DNA of 64,000 nucleotides from Calycina herbarum (GCA_001414485.1 LLEY01000009.1:434001-498000); one strand, 5' to 3'; shown: positions 46,325-58,675, counted from the first letter of the stretch. Numbers and translations: made by a program. Notes: a model not told the origin generated them from the sequence alone.

Positions 46325-47497
46325 TCAAGCACTCTTATCCGTTCTCAACTTGACATCCGTAGCGTTATAATCCCAGAATCCCCCCTCAGGACCATCACGG
46401 TCCAGCATATAACTATATCGTCTCCTATTATTCTCCGAACTAGTCAAGAAACCGGGAACATCTCCATCATCAAGACGATCATAATGCGATTCCTCTCTTT
46501 CAAACATATCAATCCCCTTCCTCACTCTCTCAACGATGCGATCTCGGTTGGTGATTTCCTCACGATCCATCTCGGTATGCGAAAAACTCTTAATCTTTGT
46601 TACAAGTTCCGCGACGGTGGGGAAGCAGAAACTACAATGCCAGCCTGCGTTGTACAAATCTCCGCCAGTTGATTTTCGCAGATCGTCGGGGAGGATGGTG
46701 TCTTCGCCATCGAAGTATGTTGCTTGTGGATGTGGCCAGTCGTTTCGGGCGAGCCATTGAAAACCGTAGTAGTAGATTTTTGTGTGGAGGGTTACTTCTT
46801 TTGGGAAGTCGCAGTTTCGGAGGGCTTTAAGAGCGTCTGGTCGTGGTAATTCGTCCACGTCGGAAACCAGAATGATGTCTCCTTGGAAGACTTCTTGTTC
46901 GCCGGTGAGTTTGGGTATGATTTGAGTGTACACTGCTAAAAGTTAGTTCGTTGCACTCTTACGGTCACTCAAGATGGTCAACTAACTGGCGTTACGCGAG
47001 AGGGTTTCACGATCCCAAGCTCCTCCTTCCTCGTCCGTCTCGGGGATTTCAAGGGTGTGAAGAATCATCTTGTGATGATATTTCTTGAATTGGGAATAGT
47101 TATCGCGAACATGACAAGGCTTGTCATTATCAGTGAAAGTCTTGTTCGATTCCAGAACGACGAAATAGTCGACATCGGCGTCCATCTGTCCCATGCGTAT
47201 TTCAAGCCATTCCAGTTCAGTATTGATCATGACGAGGTCATAGATCTTTCTGGGTGCATGTCTGTATGGGTATGGTTTCCATCTTCTCTGTTCGCAATAA
47301 TCTTTTGCCTCTGACATTGGGAGGTAGTTTCTTGAGGGGGATGTTCGCGAACTCCCATGGACGTTGAGTCGTCCATAGTAGGTATCTGACGATGCCGGAA
47401 CGGTGATGAAGAACCATAAGCCCACAAATACTGTTAAAGCAAACAGTATTCTTATGTGGGTTCTCGAGGAAGACGAAGCTGGTTTTTGCCAACCCAT
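46325..47497 (-). CDS. GT17-family N-acetylglucosaminyltransferase-like protein
   Basis: Two exons (minus): 47,497-46,987 and 46,932-46,325, about 372 residues. The 54-bp intron has GTTAGT, aactaac and CAG. Type II topology: short head, one membrane anchor (about 16-33), then the catalytic domain. Family marks are YDLVMINTELEWLEIRM, YFVVLESNKTFT (about 111), the metal-binding acidic motif VSDVDELPRP (about 195), YYYGFQWL and GGDLYNAGWHCSFCFP (about 255-275). GT17 includes the enzyme that adds bisecting GlcNAc to N-glycans; fungal members are related but their acceptor is not established. Likely Golgi-resident. Confidence 0.87.
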
Positions 47498-49387
47498 GGT
47501 TATAGTAAGTATGTATATAGAGTTTCGACTTTGATCTGGTAACGATAGAGTGAGGTGATTTTGAGTGAGTGTTGATTAAACGAATGTTGTAGTGCTGCAA
47601 GCGTGTGTATAATGTGAATGGCCTCTTGTGGCTGGAAAAGTGCAGCTGTGGAGAACTAAGTATTTCAGCTACTCTTGTCTTACAGCTGCATGAGACCCCA
47701 CGCAGTAAGCCAAATTTAAACACCGAAATAACTTCTGAGCAAATGCTATCTTACCAAAGCTGACAGGCTTGAAACCGAGGTTTTTGGTACGAAGATAGGT
47801 GGAGGCGCAGTGTCGATATAGCTGTGATTTCCTTGCCGCCACTAAAAACAAGACGAGCCGACTACACAGCCGTGAAGGATTTTGAGTAGAAATGTTTTAG
47901 AAGACGAGGAGAAATCCGTCAAGATGAAGTTCAAGGACTCTTTGTCATGCGCGGGAATGTGAAGAGTCTTACTTTACGTTTTTGGAAACTGGGCATTCCA
48001 GATGGCATATCAATCACCCGACTTCATAATTGGGAATGAACTAGCATTCCAAGACTTTGGTAGGTCGTATTCAAAGCTTTTCGGAAGTCGTACCATGGCT
48101 TTGGGGCGCTAATACGACCTAGAAACTCGCTACAAGATATGAGCGACTCGCCTAATCTCCGGCGCCTCACTTGACAACAGCATCGAGAGGATGGAAATGT
48201 CGCGGAAGAACAGCCAAGTATTGCATCATAGACGTAGCTTTTAGTTCTTCAAGTTTATGTTAAGAACGCTCGGAACAGCTGGATTATGAGAGTTCTTGGA
48301 AGTGCAAAAGACAAGTCAAGTTCTGTAAACGTCACGGAAATTTTGGTTGAATACCACCTACCTAGTTCGTGGGTTTGATTTCTTCACAAGTGGAGCTTTT
48401 TGCTACCCACACCCGAACTTATATTTTGGTAATTACGGACGGAAGTAGTTCTGATCGTAAAGATTTTTCCTTCGCATCGGTCGTTGAGAATTTCGATTAG
48501 CTGCGACTGCTCGTAAATCTTTTATTCTCAACCCTGTGAGTGGATGAGTTGCATGAATTTTGGTTCCATAAGCAAAATTCCCCTCTCCTCCAGGCGGTTT
48601 CCATTTCTAGAAAGGAGGACCAGCTCATGCATAACAAGCCATGCCCAAAAGGATTTTAGTCAGGCTCGCTAGTGAAATGTCGGGAGATAATTCGCTTACG
48701 GTACTGGAAAACCATGGATATGGTGATGTTTCAGGTCAGCCCGAGCATCGGGATACGAAGTGTGGGTGGTGGCAGCAGGCAACAGTTTCCGGGACATCAC
48801 AGAAGGCCGGGACTCATGGGAAAGAGGTCTGGCGTGTTGTCACCATACTCTGTACTCGTACACAAGAGTTGTGAATAGGTGTTCATATGGGAATGGAGTT
48901 TCTGAAATAATTTGAAGTCTTGCTTGTAGAAGGGTTGTTTAGGGCACTACGGGCTGTCAGATGTTTTCGCGTTGAAATAAGGTTGAGTTATCGGAGTTGG
49001 GTAGGGCTTATCAGCCAGCTCTCACATGGTTGCCTAGTTCACGCTATTTTTATGGCTGCCCTTCGATTGGTCACACCGTACGCCTCGCGTAAGCCCAGCC
49101 CAGGGGTCATGATATTTCGCCATGATTGAGGAACAACAGACTACCCATAAATATTCCAAAAAGGGACAAGCGAGCCGACATTATTAGATTATATCTGAAA
49201 GTAATAATACATCACTTTCAGCGCCAATCCTACTGTCCCCTGAATCAAAAGGGCTAAAACTCGGGTGCTCAGCCTAGCCTCTTCGAAAGCGGGTAGCCTT
49301 GATGTGTTAATACCTTTCCATCTGACCCTTCTTTGGCTCTTCTGCTTGGATATCTCTTGCGGGAACGAAAAACCCCTAAAATTTACC
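47498..49387. other. Intergenic region, 1.9 kb
   Basis: Divergent promoter space between the GT17 gene and the transporter. Only overlapping short ORFs; nothing recognised. Confidence 0.5.
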
Positions 49388-50863
49388 ATGTTACCTATCA
49401 CGGAGCTTCAGGCGAAAAGCGCCTCACTACATCCCGCTCTCTATGTCGTGTATGTGGAACTTTATTCTCTTGAATCACAAGAAAGACCGAAAATCGTAAT
49501 TCTGTCCATACTCATAGTTCTCTAGCTCCTGGATATTCTTCAGTTCTGTCACAATATTGTTTAACAAATATCTCTTATCCAATAGACATTTTCGTAAGTA
49601 TTTTCAACCTTCCCCCCCCCTCTCTTTATCACACACAGACACACAAATTGCTTTACTAATCTATTGTACAGATTATCGTATGTTAAACGCTACACACTGT
49701 TCATTATAATCGACAAAGTATTCTAACTCAATAAATCCACAGCTGCGATCTTAACATGTTGGCACCTCTTCTTCGCCACAGCCGCGACCCAAATCCTAGC
49801 ACGAACAACGACCCTCCTCGATGGCCGCAAATCGGTCAAAATGACAGGCCGAGTCTACCTCCGCGCCATCGTCCCAATCGGAATTTTCTACAGCGCCTCC
49901 CTCGTCTGCTCCAACCAAGTTTACCTCTACCTCAGCGTAGCCTTCATCCAGATGCTCAAAGCTAGCGGTAATAGGGTCATACCAAGAATGTAATATCTCC
50001 AAGTACTGACAAGTTCTTTAGCCCCCTTCGCAGTCCTCATCACGTCCTACGCCTTCGGAGTCTCGAATCCAAAATTGAAAGTGCTATTCAACATCATCAT
50101 CATCGTTTTCGGCGTAGCCCTCGCCTCATTCGGCGAGATAAAATTCTCCTGGATCGGCTTCTTTTACCAGGGAGGAGGAATCTTCTTTGAAGCGATTCGT
50201 CTGATCATGATTCAGATCCTGTTATCGGGAGAGGGGCAGAAAATGGATCCGCTGGTCTCGCTCTATTACTACGCGCCAGTTTGTACAGCTATGAATCTTC
50301 TCGTCGCCATTGCCATGGAATTTCGAACCTTTCAAGTCTCGGATATTTACCAAGCGGGGGTCTTTACATTGTTGTTGAATGCCGCCGTGGCATTTATGCT
50401 CAACGTCTCGTCTGTTTTCTTGATCGGGAGGACATCAGGTTTGGTGATAACACTCTGTGGTGTGTTGAAGAATATTCTACTTGTTGTAGCGAGTATCCTG
50501 CTCTGGGGAACTATCATCACACCTCTTCAATTCTTTGGCTACTCAATCGCCTTGTGTGGATTGGTATATTACGGGGTTGGATATGATGGTATTGTTACCT
50601 ATTACTCAACATCCAAGGGATATACTCGAAAACTCTGGGAGGGCTCTTCTGCCCCAGGAGGCGAACTTCAAGACGAGGAAGAAAGAGAAGGACTCACAGG
50701 TCAAGCAAGGGGGATTTTTACAGCCGAAACGATGCAGCTAGTTGCGATGACCGTGATGTATGCTACTATCTTCATCCTCCTCATTACGGGAATCATGATT
50801 AGAACGGGACGAGCGCCGGAATATTTCCGGGAACTTTTGGGAGGGAATAGGATTGATCCTTGA
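49388..50863 (+). CDS. Triose-phosphate/nucleotide-sugar-type transporter (TPT family)
   Basis: Five exons: 49,388-49,449, 49,526-49,593, 49,672-49,677 (6 nt), 49,743-49,967 and 50,022-50,863, about 400 residues, all phases consistent. Splicing gives HPALYV-SWIFFSSVTILFNKYLL, then FHYPAILTCWHLFFAT, matching the family pattern FxYPxxLTxWHL. About ten membrane helices follow, with QMLKASAPFAVLI, FEAIRLIMIQILL and SGLVITLCGVLKNILLV typical of the TPT domain. Such proteins exchange phosphorylated sugars or nucleotide sugars across Golgi or ER membranes; the substrate is not predictable here. The frame is open upstream to 49,265, but the conserved start is at 49,388. Confidence 0.85.
49672..49677 (+). 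other. 6-nt micro-exon in the TPT transporter gene
   Basis: Sequence attatc, flanked by TACAG before and GTATGT after. It supplies His-Tyr of FHYPAILT. The Tyr is conserved in the family, which supports inclusion. Compare 17,237-17,242. Confidence 0.7.
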
Positions 50864-51432
50864 TGGCTTGAAATTCGCGGATTTAGTTGGAAACTTGTAT
50901 ATATAAATACCATGGAGGAGCGGAGTTTGGTGTATGGCATTCGTCAGGCGCAGTGGCGCAGCATTGAAGATTTTTTTTTACTATTTCACAAAAAGATTCG
51001 GGCCACTTGAGGAGAAATAGAAGAAGCTTAAAAGGGGTTCGTCGTCGAAGGAGTTTTCACACTTGAACTTTCAGCAACTGTAAGACCCAGCCCTTCCGAA
51101 AGAGGCGAGTCCAGTGCATTCCTATGAGTATATAAATTGAACAGAACCAAAATAAAAATATGCCCCACTTGGTAAAGCAGAAGAGCACAAAATCAAACCC
51201 CTTGGGCTTAGGTTAAATTATATATTCGACAGAACCAACTAATGATCTCCCCCAGAGTAATGCATGATATACATGAAAAACAGAATTACGCCAACCCCAT
51301 TCTTGAAATCCAGAATGCGAACCTCCCAACCCAACCAAATTCCCATTATATAGACTCCCGTAATTAATTCCTCTGAACGCCCACGCTATGTTTCGAGAAA
51401 ATTTAGACATTGGTTCATGCTTTCGTGCCATA
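50864..51432. other. Intergenic region (convergent 3' ends)
   Basis: Contains the 3' flanks of the transporter and the ubiquitin protease genes. No gene seen. Confidence 0.55.
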
Positions 51433-53652
51433 TTACACCATCACTGGTCTGCCAGTTGCTTCTTCGAGTGCGTTTCCCTCCGTGTTGCCTCCAGTTTGCG
51501 GCACATATGGTCGGACGAGAATCGCCTGGGCAGGTTTATATGGATCATCATTCTCCTTTCTACTAGAATCCATGGATTCGTCATCGTCGTCGAGTTCAGA
51601 TGCTTCCTCATCCTGCCCGAATTCATCTCCGCCGGAATTGGGAAGAGGTATTGTGGTAGCGAGTGCCATTTCTTCCGTAGGTAGTGGGAGTGTGGTTTGG
51701 GCCGGTTCCGGTGGAAGTGGAACTGTAGTCTCAGGGAATTCCGGGTTTGTTGTAATGGCCGTTGGTTGCTCGGAATAAACCTCAGGTGCTACAATTGGAT
51801 CTGTATCTGGTGATACGGGAGCAGCAGGTTCGATGCAATCGTAAAATAGCATAAATACCCCACCTTGACCCAATACATTCTCTTCGCTGACCTTCATCAC
51901 ATCATCGTCACTCAGTCGCCACCACTGCTCTTTTTCCACTTTCCCATCTTGCTCCTCGGAATTAGCGGCTGGTGCATGCTTTTTATAGCATATATAATGT
52001 CCATTTTCGTGACGGCCGTAATGCGTTACGACGGCTTTCAGTTCGTATAAAGGCCCCCGTATTCTTGATGGTCGGTGACTACTCGCCACCATGGGCTTCT
52101 CAGGGTCGAGATGCCACTCTTCAAGAGCAGAGGTTGTTTGTGTCCCAGCACTGCCAAGACACCAAGGGCCCAAGTCAAGACATTTAGGAAATCGTACCTC
52201 TGAATGATTTTTCCTCAAATCACCAGTCATTTCATCGAACACACTACGGTTGAAGTGAACGACGAGTGATCGCGGGGGGCGGGCGACAACTGCCTGTCGA
52301 CTTTTTGTGACGCTAACTCGGTTTTTGGTTGTTATCTTGCACTTTTGCAGAATAGTCTTTTCTTCGTAGTCATCATCCTCTAGGGCCTCATTGATGGCAT
52401 CCAGTCTTTCCCGGCTTTGTGATTGAATGTTACTATCCGTTGCCCGCTCGAGGAGTGTCGAGAGCAACTTTTGGAATTTAAGTAGCGTGCACTTCCCACA
52501 CTCCACCCCTTCGATTTGCTCCAGTTTCGTAAACTCATCAAAACACTGGACTATATCGTGGCTCCACATCTTCCCCAGTGGGACAGTCAGGCAATTAAAG
52601 GGCACCATTGAAAGTCCCTCGGAGTGGCCGCATTTCAAACAGCCGACCCTTTGTGCTAATAACCCCTCCATCGGGTTTCGGAATGTCGAGTCCTTCGAAT
52701 CAACACTAGAGCTTTCTGATTCGAGTCCTTGTTTTTTACTGCCGGTTTTCGCAACTTCGCTCATTTCCTTGTCAATCTCGTCCAGTACTTTCGAAAAATA
52801 CTCCTGAGCATCCTGCTGTTGCCAACTACTCATATTCTTCAGGGTCGCTGGAGTCCATATCCTCTTTCCATTATTTTCGGGGTCGTTCAAAGTCGCAATG
52901 AGTTCCCGCAGGGCATCCGCCATCTTCGTTTCCGGCTTCTTTGCCTCTTCGATAAATCGGTTCTCCAGGCTGGAGTTTGCGAGATATCCCGTCAACGAAT
53001 CCAGCGACGCCAGCCCTTGGAGGACGCTGTTTTGGTAACATGAATTATCCCAATTCCCCAGCCCCGCAGGTCTCCCATTTCCAGCTGCCGAGATATTGAG
53101 GATGGAGAGGCGCCTTGAAGCTTGCGCCACTGAAGCAATTACACCACCCGGTGTGTCTATCCCAAGTACTCGGCGCATGGCTTGGCTCTTCGCGGCATGA
53201 GTCCGAGGTATGTGCTTCAGAGCCGGGTTCGAAATCCCCAAGGGACTTTGATACTCTTCTGCTGCGTCCAGAAGTCGTGAGGGGGTGACGTAGACCAGAC
53301 AATTCCACAGAAACTCGGGTAGAGGGAGAAGGTCGTAGTCGAATAAAACGAGGGCTTGGTAGATAACTGGTAGAAGGCAGAGACACAGTGGCAGGACGAA
53401 GCCGACTCTAGCGTAAGAAGAGGCTATTCCTTCGCGATAATCTTGGTGGTATTCGCTATCACCGTCGAAAAGATCCGCCGTTACTGTCCTGTATGGATTC
53501 ATGGTAACCCATGTGGGCTTGGACTTTGTGAATGTGCCAAGGGAGTTTAGTCGAGGCGAAATCGGTTCAGAGGGGGATAGATGGTGGTTTGCGAAGGTTG
53601 AGGATTGTTTGCGGCCGAAATAGGAATGGAAATGCTTTTGAAGTTCTCTCAC
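51433..53652 (-). CDS. Membrane-anchored ubiquitin-specific protease (Ubp1-like)
   Basis: Single exon, 739 residues; an internal Met at about residue 51 is an alternative start. One hydrophobic segment (about 85-105) anchors the protein. Catalytic Cys box reads GLGNWDNSCYQNSVLQGL (Cys about 207), with W-D-N-S in place of the usual G-N-T around the oxyanion position. The His box is HYGRHENGHYICY (His about 584), followed by WWRLSDDDV. Two CxxC pairs (CLKC and CGKC) form the zinc site of USPs. The acidic C-terminal tail is disordered. N-terminal anchor plus C19 domain resembles yeast Ubp1 or mitochondrial USP30-type enzymes, so it acts on ubiquitinated proteins at the ER or outer mitochondrial membrane. 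Confidence 0.85.
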   Translation of the reverse strand: MRELQKHFHSYFGRKQSSTFANHHLSPSEPISPRLNSLGTFTKSKPTWVTMNPYRTVTADLFDGDSEYHQDYREGIASSYARVGFVLPLCLCLLPVIYQALVLFDYDLLPLPEFLWNCLVYVTPSRLLDAAEEYQSPLGISNPALKHIPRTHAAKSQAMRRVLGIDTPGGVIASVAQASRRLSILNISAAGNGRPAGLGNWDNSCYQNSVLQGLASLDSLTGYLANSSLENRFIEEAKKPETKMADALRELIATLNDPENNGKRIWTPATLKNMSSWQQQDAQEYFSKVLDEIDKEMSEVAKTGSKKQGLESESSSVDSKDSTFRNPMEGLLAQRVGCLKCGHSEGLSMVPFNCLTVPLGKMWSHDIVQCFDEFTKLEQIEGVECGKCTLLKFQKLLSTLLERATDSNIQSQSRERLDAINEALEDDDYEEKTILQKCKITTKNRVSVTKSRQAVVARPPRSLVVHFNRSVFDEMTGDLRKNHSEVRFPKCLDLGPWCLGSAGTQTTSALEEWHLDPEKPMVASSHRPSRIRGPLYELKAVVTHYGRHENGHYICYKKHAPAANSEEQDGKVEKEQWWRLSDDDVMKVSEENVLGQGGVFMLFYDCIEPAAPVSPDTDPIVAPEVYSEQPTAITTNPEFPETTVPLPPEPAQTTLPLPTEEMALATTIPLPNSGGDEFGQDEEASELDDDDESMDSSRKENDDPYKPAQAILVRPYVPQTGGNTEGNALEEATGRPVMV

Positions 53653-53859
53653 GAGTCTCTTTAGGCTTGTGAGGCTTGTGAGGCTTGCCTCTGGGCTAGG
53701 CTAGGCTCACATGCTGAAGACAAGACAGCGTGCACTAGTGGCCCACCCCAGTCTCCCTGCTAGCCCGCTAGCCGGAGTTCCTCCGTCACAAAAATACTTT
53801 GTCAAAATACCCCACCAGAGTTGGGGTCGACTTAACGTTCAATTCACAATAACATCATA

Positions 53860-54433
53860 ATGGCCAAAACAGCCCCAAAAAAGAACAAAGCTCGTGAGTG
53901 GCAAACCCAGCATGAAGCGCACTTGGATCTAACCTTAGATAGCGGCCTCCATTCACTCGCGCGCTGTCCGACGTGCCGCCTCACCAGGAATTGATCTCGA
54001 TAAATCTCTCAAGAACGTCAAACCTCCTACCGATGCCAGAGATATCCGACCCTCGGTACTAGCAATCCATCAAGGCGCCGGTATCTCCAAAAAATCCAAG
54101 AATGGGCGAAAATCTGTCTTGAGCGCAAAGGCCGCGAGGAGGAAAGAAAAGGGAATGGACCGCGCAGAGGCTTTCATGGACAGAAAATCAAACAAGGTGG
54201 AGAAGAGCTTGGGAAGAGCCAGAAATATTCAAGATAGAAGCAAGGCTTGGGAGGAGCAAAACAAGAAGATTCTTGCACAGCAGGCCAAGGAGGAGGCGGA
54301 GAGAATCGAAGCTCAGAGGATAGAGAAGGAAAACGCCGAATGGGTTGATGATGAGGACATGGAAGATGTTGAAGGAGATACGGAGGCTGCTGCGTCTACG
54401 GAGACTGCTGCTGAAAACATCCCTCAGCCCTAA
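53860..54433 (+). CDS. ALB1: Alb1-like 60S ribosome biogenesis factor
   Basis: Two exons: 53,860-53,893 and 53,943-54,433, about 174 residues. The 49-bp intron has GTGAGT, atctaac and ATAG. The start MAKTAPKKNKA leads into RAVRRAASPGIDLD, RPSVLAIHQGAG and SAKAARRKEKGMDRAEAFMDRK, the signature of the small basic Alb1 family. A charged coiled-coil region and an acidic tail follow. In yeast Alb1 joins the shuttling pre-60S factor Arx1 and helps recycle it in the cytoplasm. The start lies about 210 bp from the start of the divergent ubiquitin protease gene, so both may share a promoter. Confidence 0.85.
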
Positions 54434-55484
54434 GCAGATGAAGAAGTTTTGTGAACGTGGTACTGCTTTCTTGCATTGGTATGGCGTTTTGGGGTGGGAA
54501 ACATCCCGAAAAAGTCGAAGGTTTTGATACCGTTTATGGCGTTGGGAACGGGAGAAGGAGTCACGACTCTGTTTATGTCAAGCGCCACCAGAAAATTGCC
54601 TTTTTGCTTCGGTAGCAACAGAAATGTGTATTTGGCGTGTCACCCGATGTCTAGTCGAGGCAGAGGAGAGCACAAATCTCAACATTTCTTGTTTACACTT
54701 GTTCGTCATTTTGACCGCAAATCTCAGCTGCGCCAAGACTATTCCAACCAGTAGGGCGACTCTATACTATGCTAGTTGCCCCGAAGTGTAGAGAAAGGTG
54801 AGTCTAATCCCCAGGTATCGATTCTACTTTAACAGTGCGGGAGTTGGGCGCAGCATTCCGTACCTGGCCCCTCCATCGATAGCCTGCTGCCGAAGAAGGC
54901 AATTGATTCTCGTAAGCCTTTGGGAAGAATAGCCCGAAAATTGCCCTTCATGATAGTAAGGCTTTGTTCCGCGAACACCCCCTCATATATTGCTTAGCTT
55001 TCATATATATTGTTCGAAAATTTTTGGGTTTTATTTCTCTTACCGTTTCTGCAGACCAACTATTGTTTAGAATAGATCGAGTATTTCCTCTGAAATTGAT
55101 GCGAACCACGTGGGTTTGGGGCCGGCCCCCAATTATCGCCTTGTTTGACTAGAAGACTTGTTGCCGCACTTTAATCCCAAAATACATCAGCCTTAGAGGC
55201 TGAAGCTTCTTAGTACATCCTACCGGCTATATTTTATCACATAAGTCCCTATTTTTCAATACCCATATTTGATTTGAATGCGCTGGACTACTATGAGCTG
55301 AATTTTAATTTCGGTCAACACGAAGCTATGGGTATATTACTTCAAGCCTTGCTACTCTTTTCAATGTATTTTTTATTCTCTTCTCCTTATCTAATATCTC
55401 TGTCGCCTTTCACTTCTAGTTTTCATTTGTGTTTTTCTTCTTGTCCATTTTCACTGCATCAATAAACCGGTTAAATAGCCCGGT
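54434..55484. other. Intergenic region
   Basis: 3' flank of ALB1 and AT-rich sequence before the metallopeptidase relic. Several short ORFs, none convincing. Confidence 0.5.
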
Positions 55485-57561
55485 ATGAGGTCTACAATTC
55501 TCCTGAGTGGACTAGCTCTGCTTTTTCAATCGGTAGAATCCAGCCCTCTCACCAACACAAAACTTCCAGTCACGCCTCGTCAAGACGATTTGACTGGGCT
55601 CTGGAAATACGTCGGTTGCAGCTTAGACCAGTAGAACAAAGTCAAACAGGCATTCAAAGATGCTCTTATGCTTGCCTGGATATCTGAAAGGATCGATTGG
55701 AATTCGGCTGCTACTTTGGCCCACCGGAGTATACGAAACCTTACCGCGATCGTATCACTGACAATCTTGTGTGGGCTTCAGCTATAGCAGATTATTCGAC
55801 GATTGGCGATTGGTGGTATAGCTGATACATTGAAGTCTATTGTGATGATATAGCAAACGACTATTCGTTTACATGCCTGGATAAAACAATTGAGACGTCA
55901 GTTGCCTATATGTTTAACTCAAAAGATTTCCCTAAGAAAGGAGCGGGAACGAATGAGTATCTAATCTTTAATTTCTGCCCGGCCTACTTCAACGGCTTAG
56001 AACCTCATTCGGTTGTGTTGGGGAAGATGAAGGCGGGAACCAAGGATAAATTCAACACACTTGATATGAGGTCACAAGGTACGAATTTGTTCCCCCTATT
56101 GCTTGCTGAGAGTGGGATATTGACTTTATTCAGGTTCAACTTTCCTACATGAAATCATGCACATCAGCAAACGGAGTGGAGAAAATAGATTTATTGGTGA
56201 TCCAGCCAGTAAGTTGTTCAGTTGATATATATTTGAGCCCCAAGCATATTGAATAATACTAATACGGGTCCATAGTCCAAGATCAGATAATTAATTTGTC
56301 CAAAGGAAGGCGCAAGCCAGCATTAGCGAAATATCTGGCTAAGACTGGTCAAAATGGCGCTGATCTAGCATCCCGAAACAGTGCGTGCGAGATTTCAGTA
56401 GGACCTCATAAAAGAGGATGTATATCGTTAACCTTTTGCAGATGATAACTACGCATATTTTGCCATGGCAATGTTCATGCAGAAAGAATTTGGCGAGTAA
56501 GTTATCTCTTATACTCCCCCGATTGCGCAGCCACTTTATATTTTTATTTTTCGAGAACTAAATGAGCACAAAAACTGTTGGACTATCTTCAGCTTCTTCT
56601 TCAATGCTAAATGGCGAGCTATAGCATCTTCTTATATTCAATCAAACCCACTCACAAACCTGTCGCTTACGATCCCAGTAAAGGGGAATTTGTCGATGAC
56701 GATGCAGATGACGAGCCAAATGAAATTAATGCTAGCTCAGAGACATATCAGCCCGGAGCTGTCAACGCAGATTCGATCTATCCTGCAGAATATATTTCAA
56801 ATTATGGAGGGGGAACACCAGCACCCCCAACAACAATCGCCTTACCAAAAGATACTGCCCCACCGACCTTCGTTCTCACAGACGGCCAGAGCAGCTCTTG
56901 CGATATCCTCTATCGGATGCGTGAACAAGCATGCCAAAACAAGTGTGAAATTGTCCAGGGCATTCCCGGAAACATCATGGCAGCCAAAAAGCAAGGCGAC
57001 AACGGCTGTGAATACGCTGCCAAAATTAGCCCTGAGAAGGAGCTTTACATGTCTGTTTCTGGGTCCGGCCAAAATTGCTACGATGCTACAGAACGTACCC
57101 TGAACACTTGCTGGACTGACATGAAGAACGACGCTGGCTGGATCATTGGCCCCAACTATGGAGAATTCTACCAAGCAGGTGTTCGCAATTAGAATGGGGA
57201 TGGGAATCACCACGATGCAATCACAACTGATAACACGCAATCATTAGGACATCGCAATGTTGCATGTCGCCAATCAATCCTACCACTCATGGCTGAATTC
57301 AAGGTCGAGGTTTCACATTGGGATGATGGAAATTATGGACGCAGCATTAGGGATAATGCTAAGGGATGTGGAGCAGAGAGTTTAGTGGAAATTTGAGGAC
57401 GAACATGACTTTGCTTTCAGTGATGGCCAGAAGGCGGAGAAATGGGTGCAATTCAGAATCGGGTATCAACTGAATAGTTGTGTACAGCACGCCATTGAGA
57501 GTGCAATCGGGTTGCGAAGAGATACTTTGAAGTGTGGAGAGGGGTTTGAAGAATTTAACTA
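55485..57561 (+). pseudogene. Secreted HExxH metallopeptidase, multiply disrupted
   Basis: Starts with a clean signal peptide (MRSTILLSGLALLFQSVES) and PVTPRQDDLTGLW. Lesions follow: TAG at 55,632-55,634, a frameshift near 55,715 (frame resumes with YFGPPEYTKPYRDRI), TGA at 55,823-55,825, and another frameshift at about 56,625-56,650. A zinc site HEIMH lies at 56,148-56,162 after an intron, and a NDNYAYFAM stretch at about 56,440-56,470. That combination of HExxH and a later NADxYAxFA motif is found in fungal secreted M35-like peptidases. The tail (to about 57,190) is Cys-rich (CQNKCEIVQGIPGN), and sequence to 57,561 may be its degraded end. At least four independent lesions mean an old pseudogene. 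Confidence 0.75.
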
Positions 57562-58034
57562 ATTCTGATATGGATGCCTGGTTTTTTGTTTTTGGCTAGC
57601 GGATAGTTACTATTCTTTACTTCTTCACTCTTTAAGAACTTGTCTACCTCTGAATTCGGCTTCGACTCCCCTCGTATGTAACCCCTTCGCCTAAAACCCC
57701 CATGGTGAGAAAACCACAACGAACACTGAGATTGCAAGCCTAAAAAAGATTACAATTTAGCCTTGAAGAAGTTCTTCATTTTCTACTAGTTTTGTTGTTA
57801 TACATTATGCGTTTTATTATAAGTATTTCTTGCTATTGCTAATCATCCGATGCTGCTAGTCGTGCGTCTTATCATAGAAGTTTTCGTCTTATCAGTCCGT
57901 TTTTCATCTTATTATTGTCTAGACATTCAATAGATACAGCATTCTGAAGGCACGGGTTGCTTGCAACTAGTTTATTGTCTTTTGCTACCAGGAGGGGTGC
58001 GGTATTTGAAGGGGGCAAACAGTATCTATCTAGC
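57562..58034. other. Intergenic region between two pseudogenes
   Basis: AT-rich; no gene seen. Confidence 0.5.
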
Positions 58035-58675
58035 CTATGCTTCCGTGAGTGTATCTTCCTTTTTTACAAGACCAAACTCAGTCTTATGAACCTTCGTCAA
58101 CTCAACATGTTTCTCGATAAAAACACAAAGAAATCCCAGGCACGATATCCCAGCAAGCACCGGCCAGACCACTCGCAAAGACTTAACATACACATTTATG
58201 ACCTCCATTTATCAACAGCCGACAAAGTAGAGACAAATCCCCCACTTTCATGGGAGTATGCTGCGCCATCCGCTAAAAGAACCAGAAGAGATGCGTCACT
58301 AATAGAGCCCAGGTACGAATTTACTTGACCATTAAACACGGTTGAGGCTATAGTGACGCCCCAAACCAACCCAAAAGTGCGTACAAATGAATAAGTCCCA
58401 GTAGCAACAGCCACGTCAGACTCTGGAAGTGCGGATAGAGTTGATGGCAGAGAGGCGGTAAAAATGAGTCCTATCCCCCCAGATGCAATGACTTGGAAGC
58501 AAACCCATGCAGCCTTACTGGAGCTTTCATCTAGAAGTGATAGTAAACCGGTACCAACGGCACACATAGCGAACCCGGCCCAATGTATAGGCATGTATAA
58601 ACCTGTCTTTGCCATGATGACCCCAGTGATACCACCGAAGGGGATGATCGCCAACGCTAATGGTAGAAAACCCAC
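58035..58675 (-). pseudogene. DHA2-type MFS transporter, C-terminal fragment
   Basis: On the minus strand from 58,675: FLPLALAIIPFGGITGVIMAK, TGLYMPIHWAGFA, SGGIGLIFTASLPSTLSALP and SFVRTFGLVWGVTIASTVFN, the last helices of a 14-helix drug/H+ antiporter. At about 58,215 the frame shifts by one base. After the shift the expected end (VKSLRVVWPVLAGIS, then IEKHVELTKVHKTE) continues to a TAG at 58,035-58,037. The N-terminal ten helices are absent; upstream sequence (58,680-59,100) shows no trace of them. So this is a truncated and frameshifted remnant of a multidrug or siderophore-type exporter. Confidence 0.78.

Noticed and set aside
49265..49387. Earlier in-frame ATG for the TPT transporter
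   Set aside because: The extra 41 residues are unlike the family, and the Met at 49,388 starts just before the conserved HPA segment.
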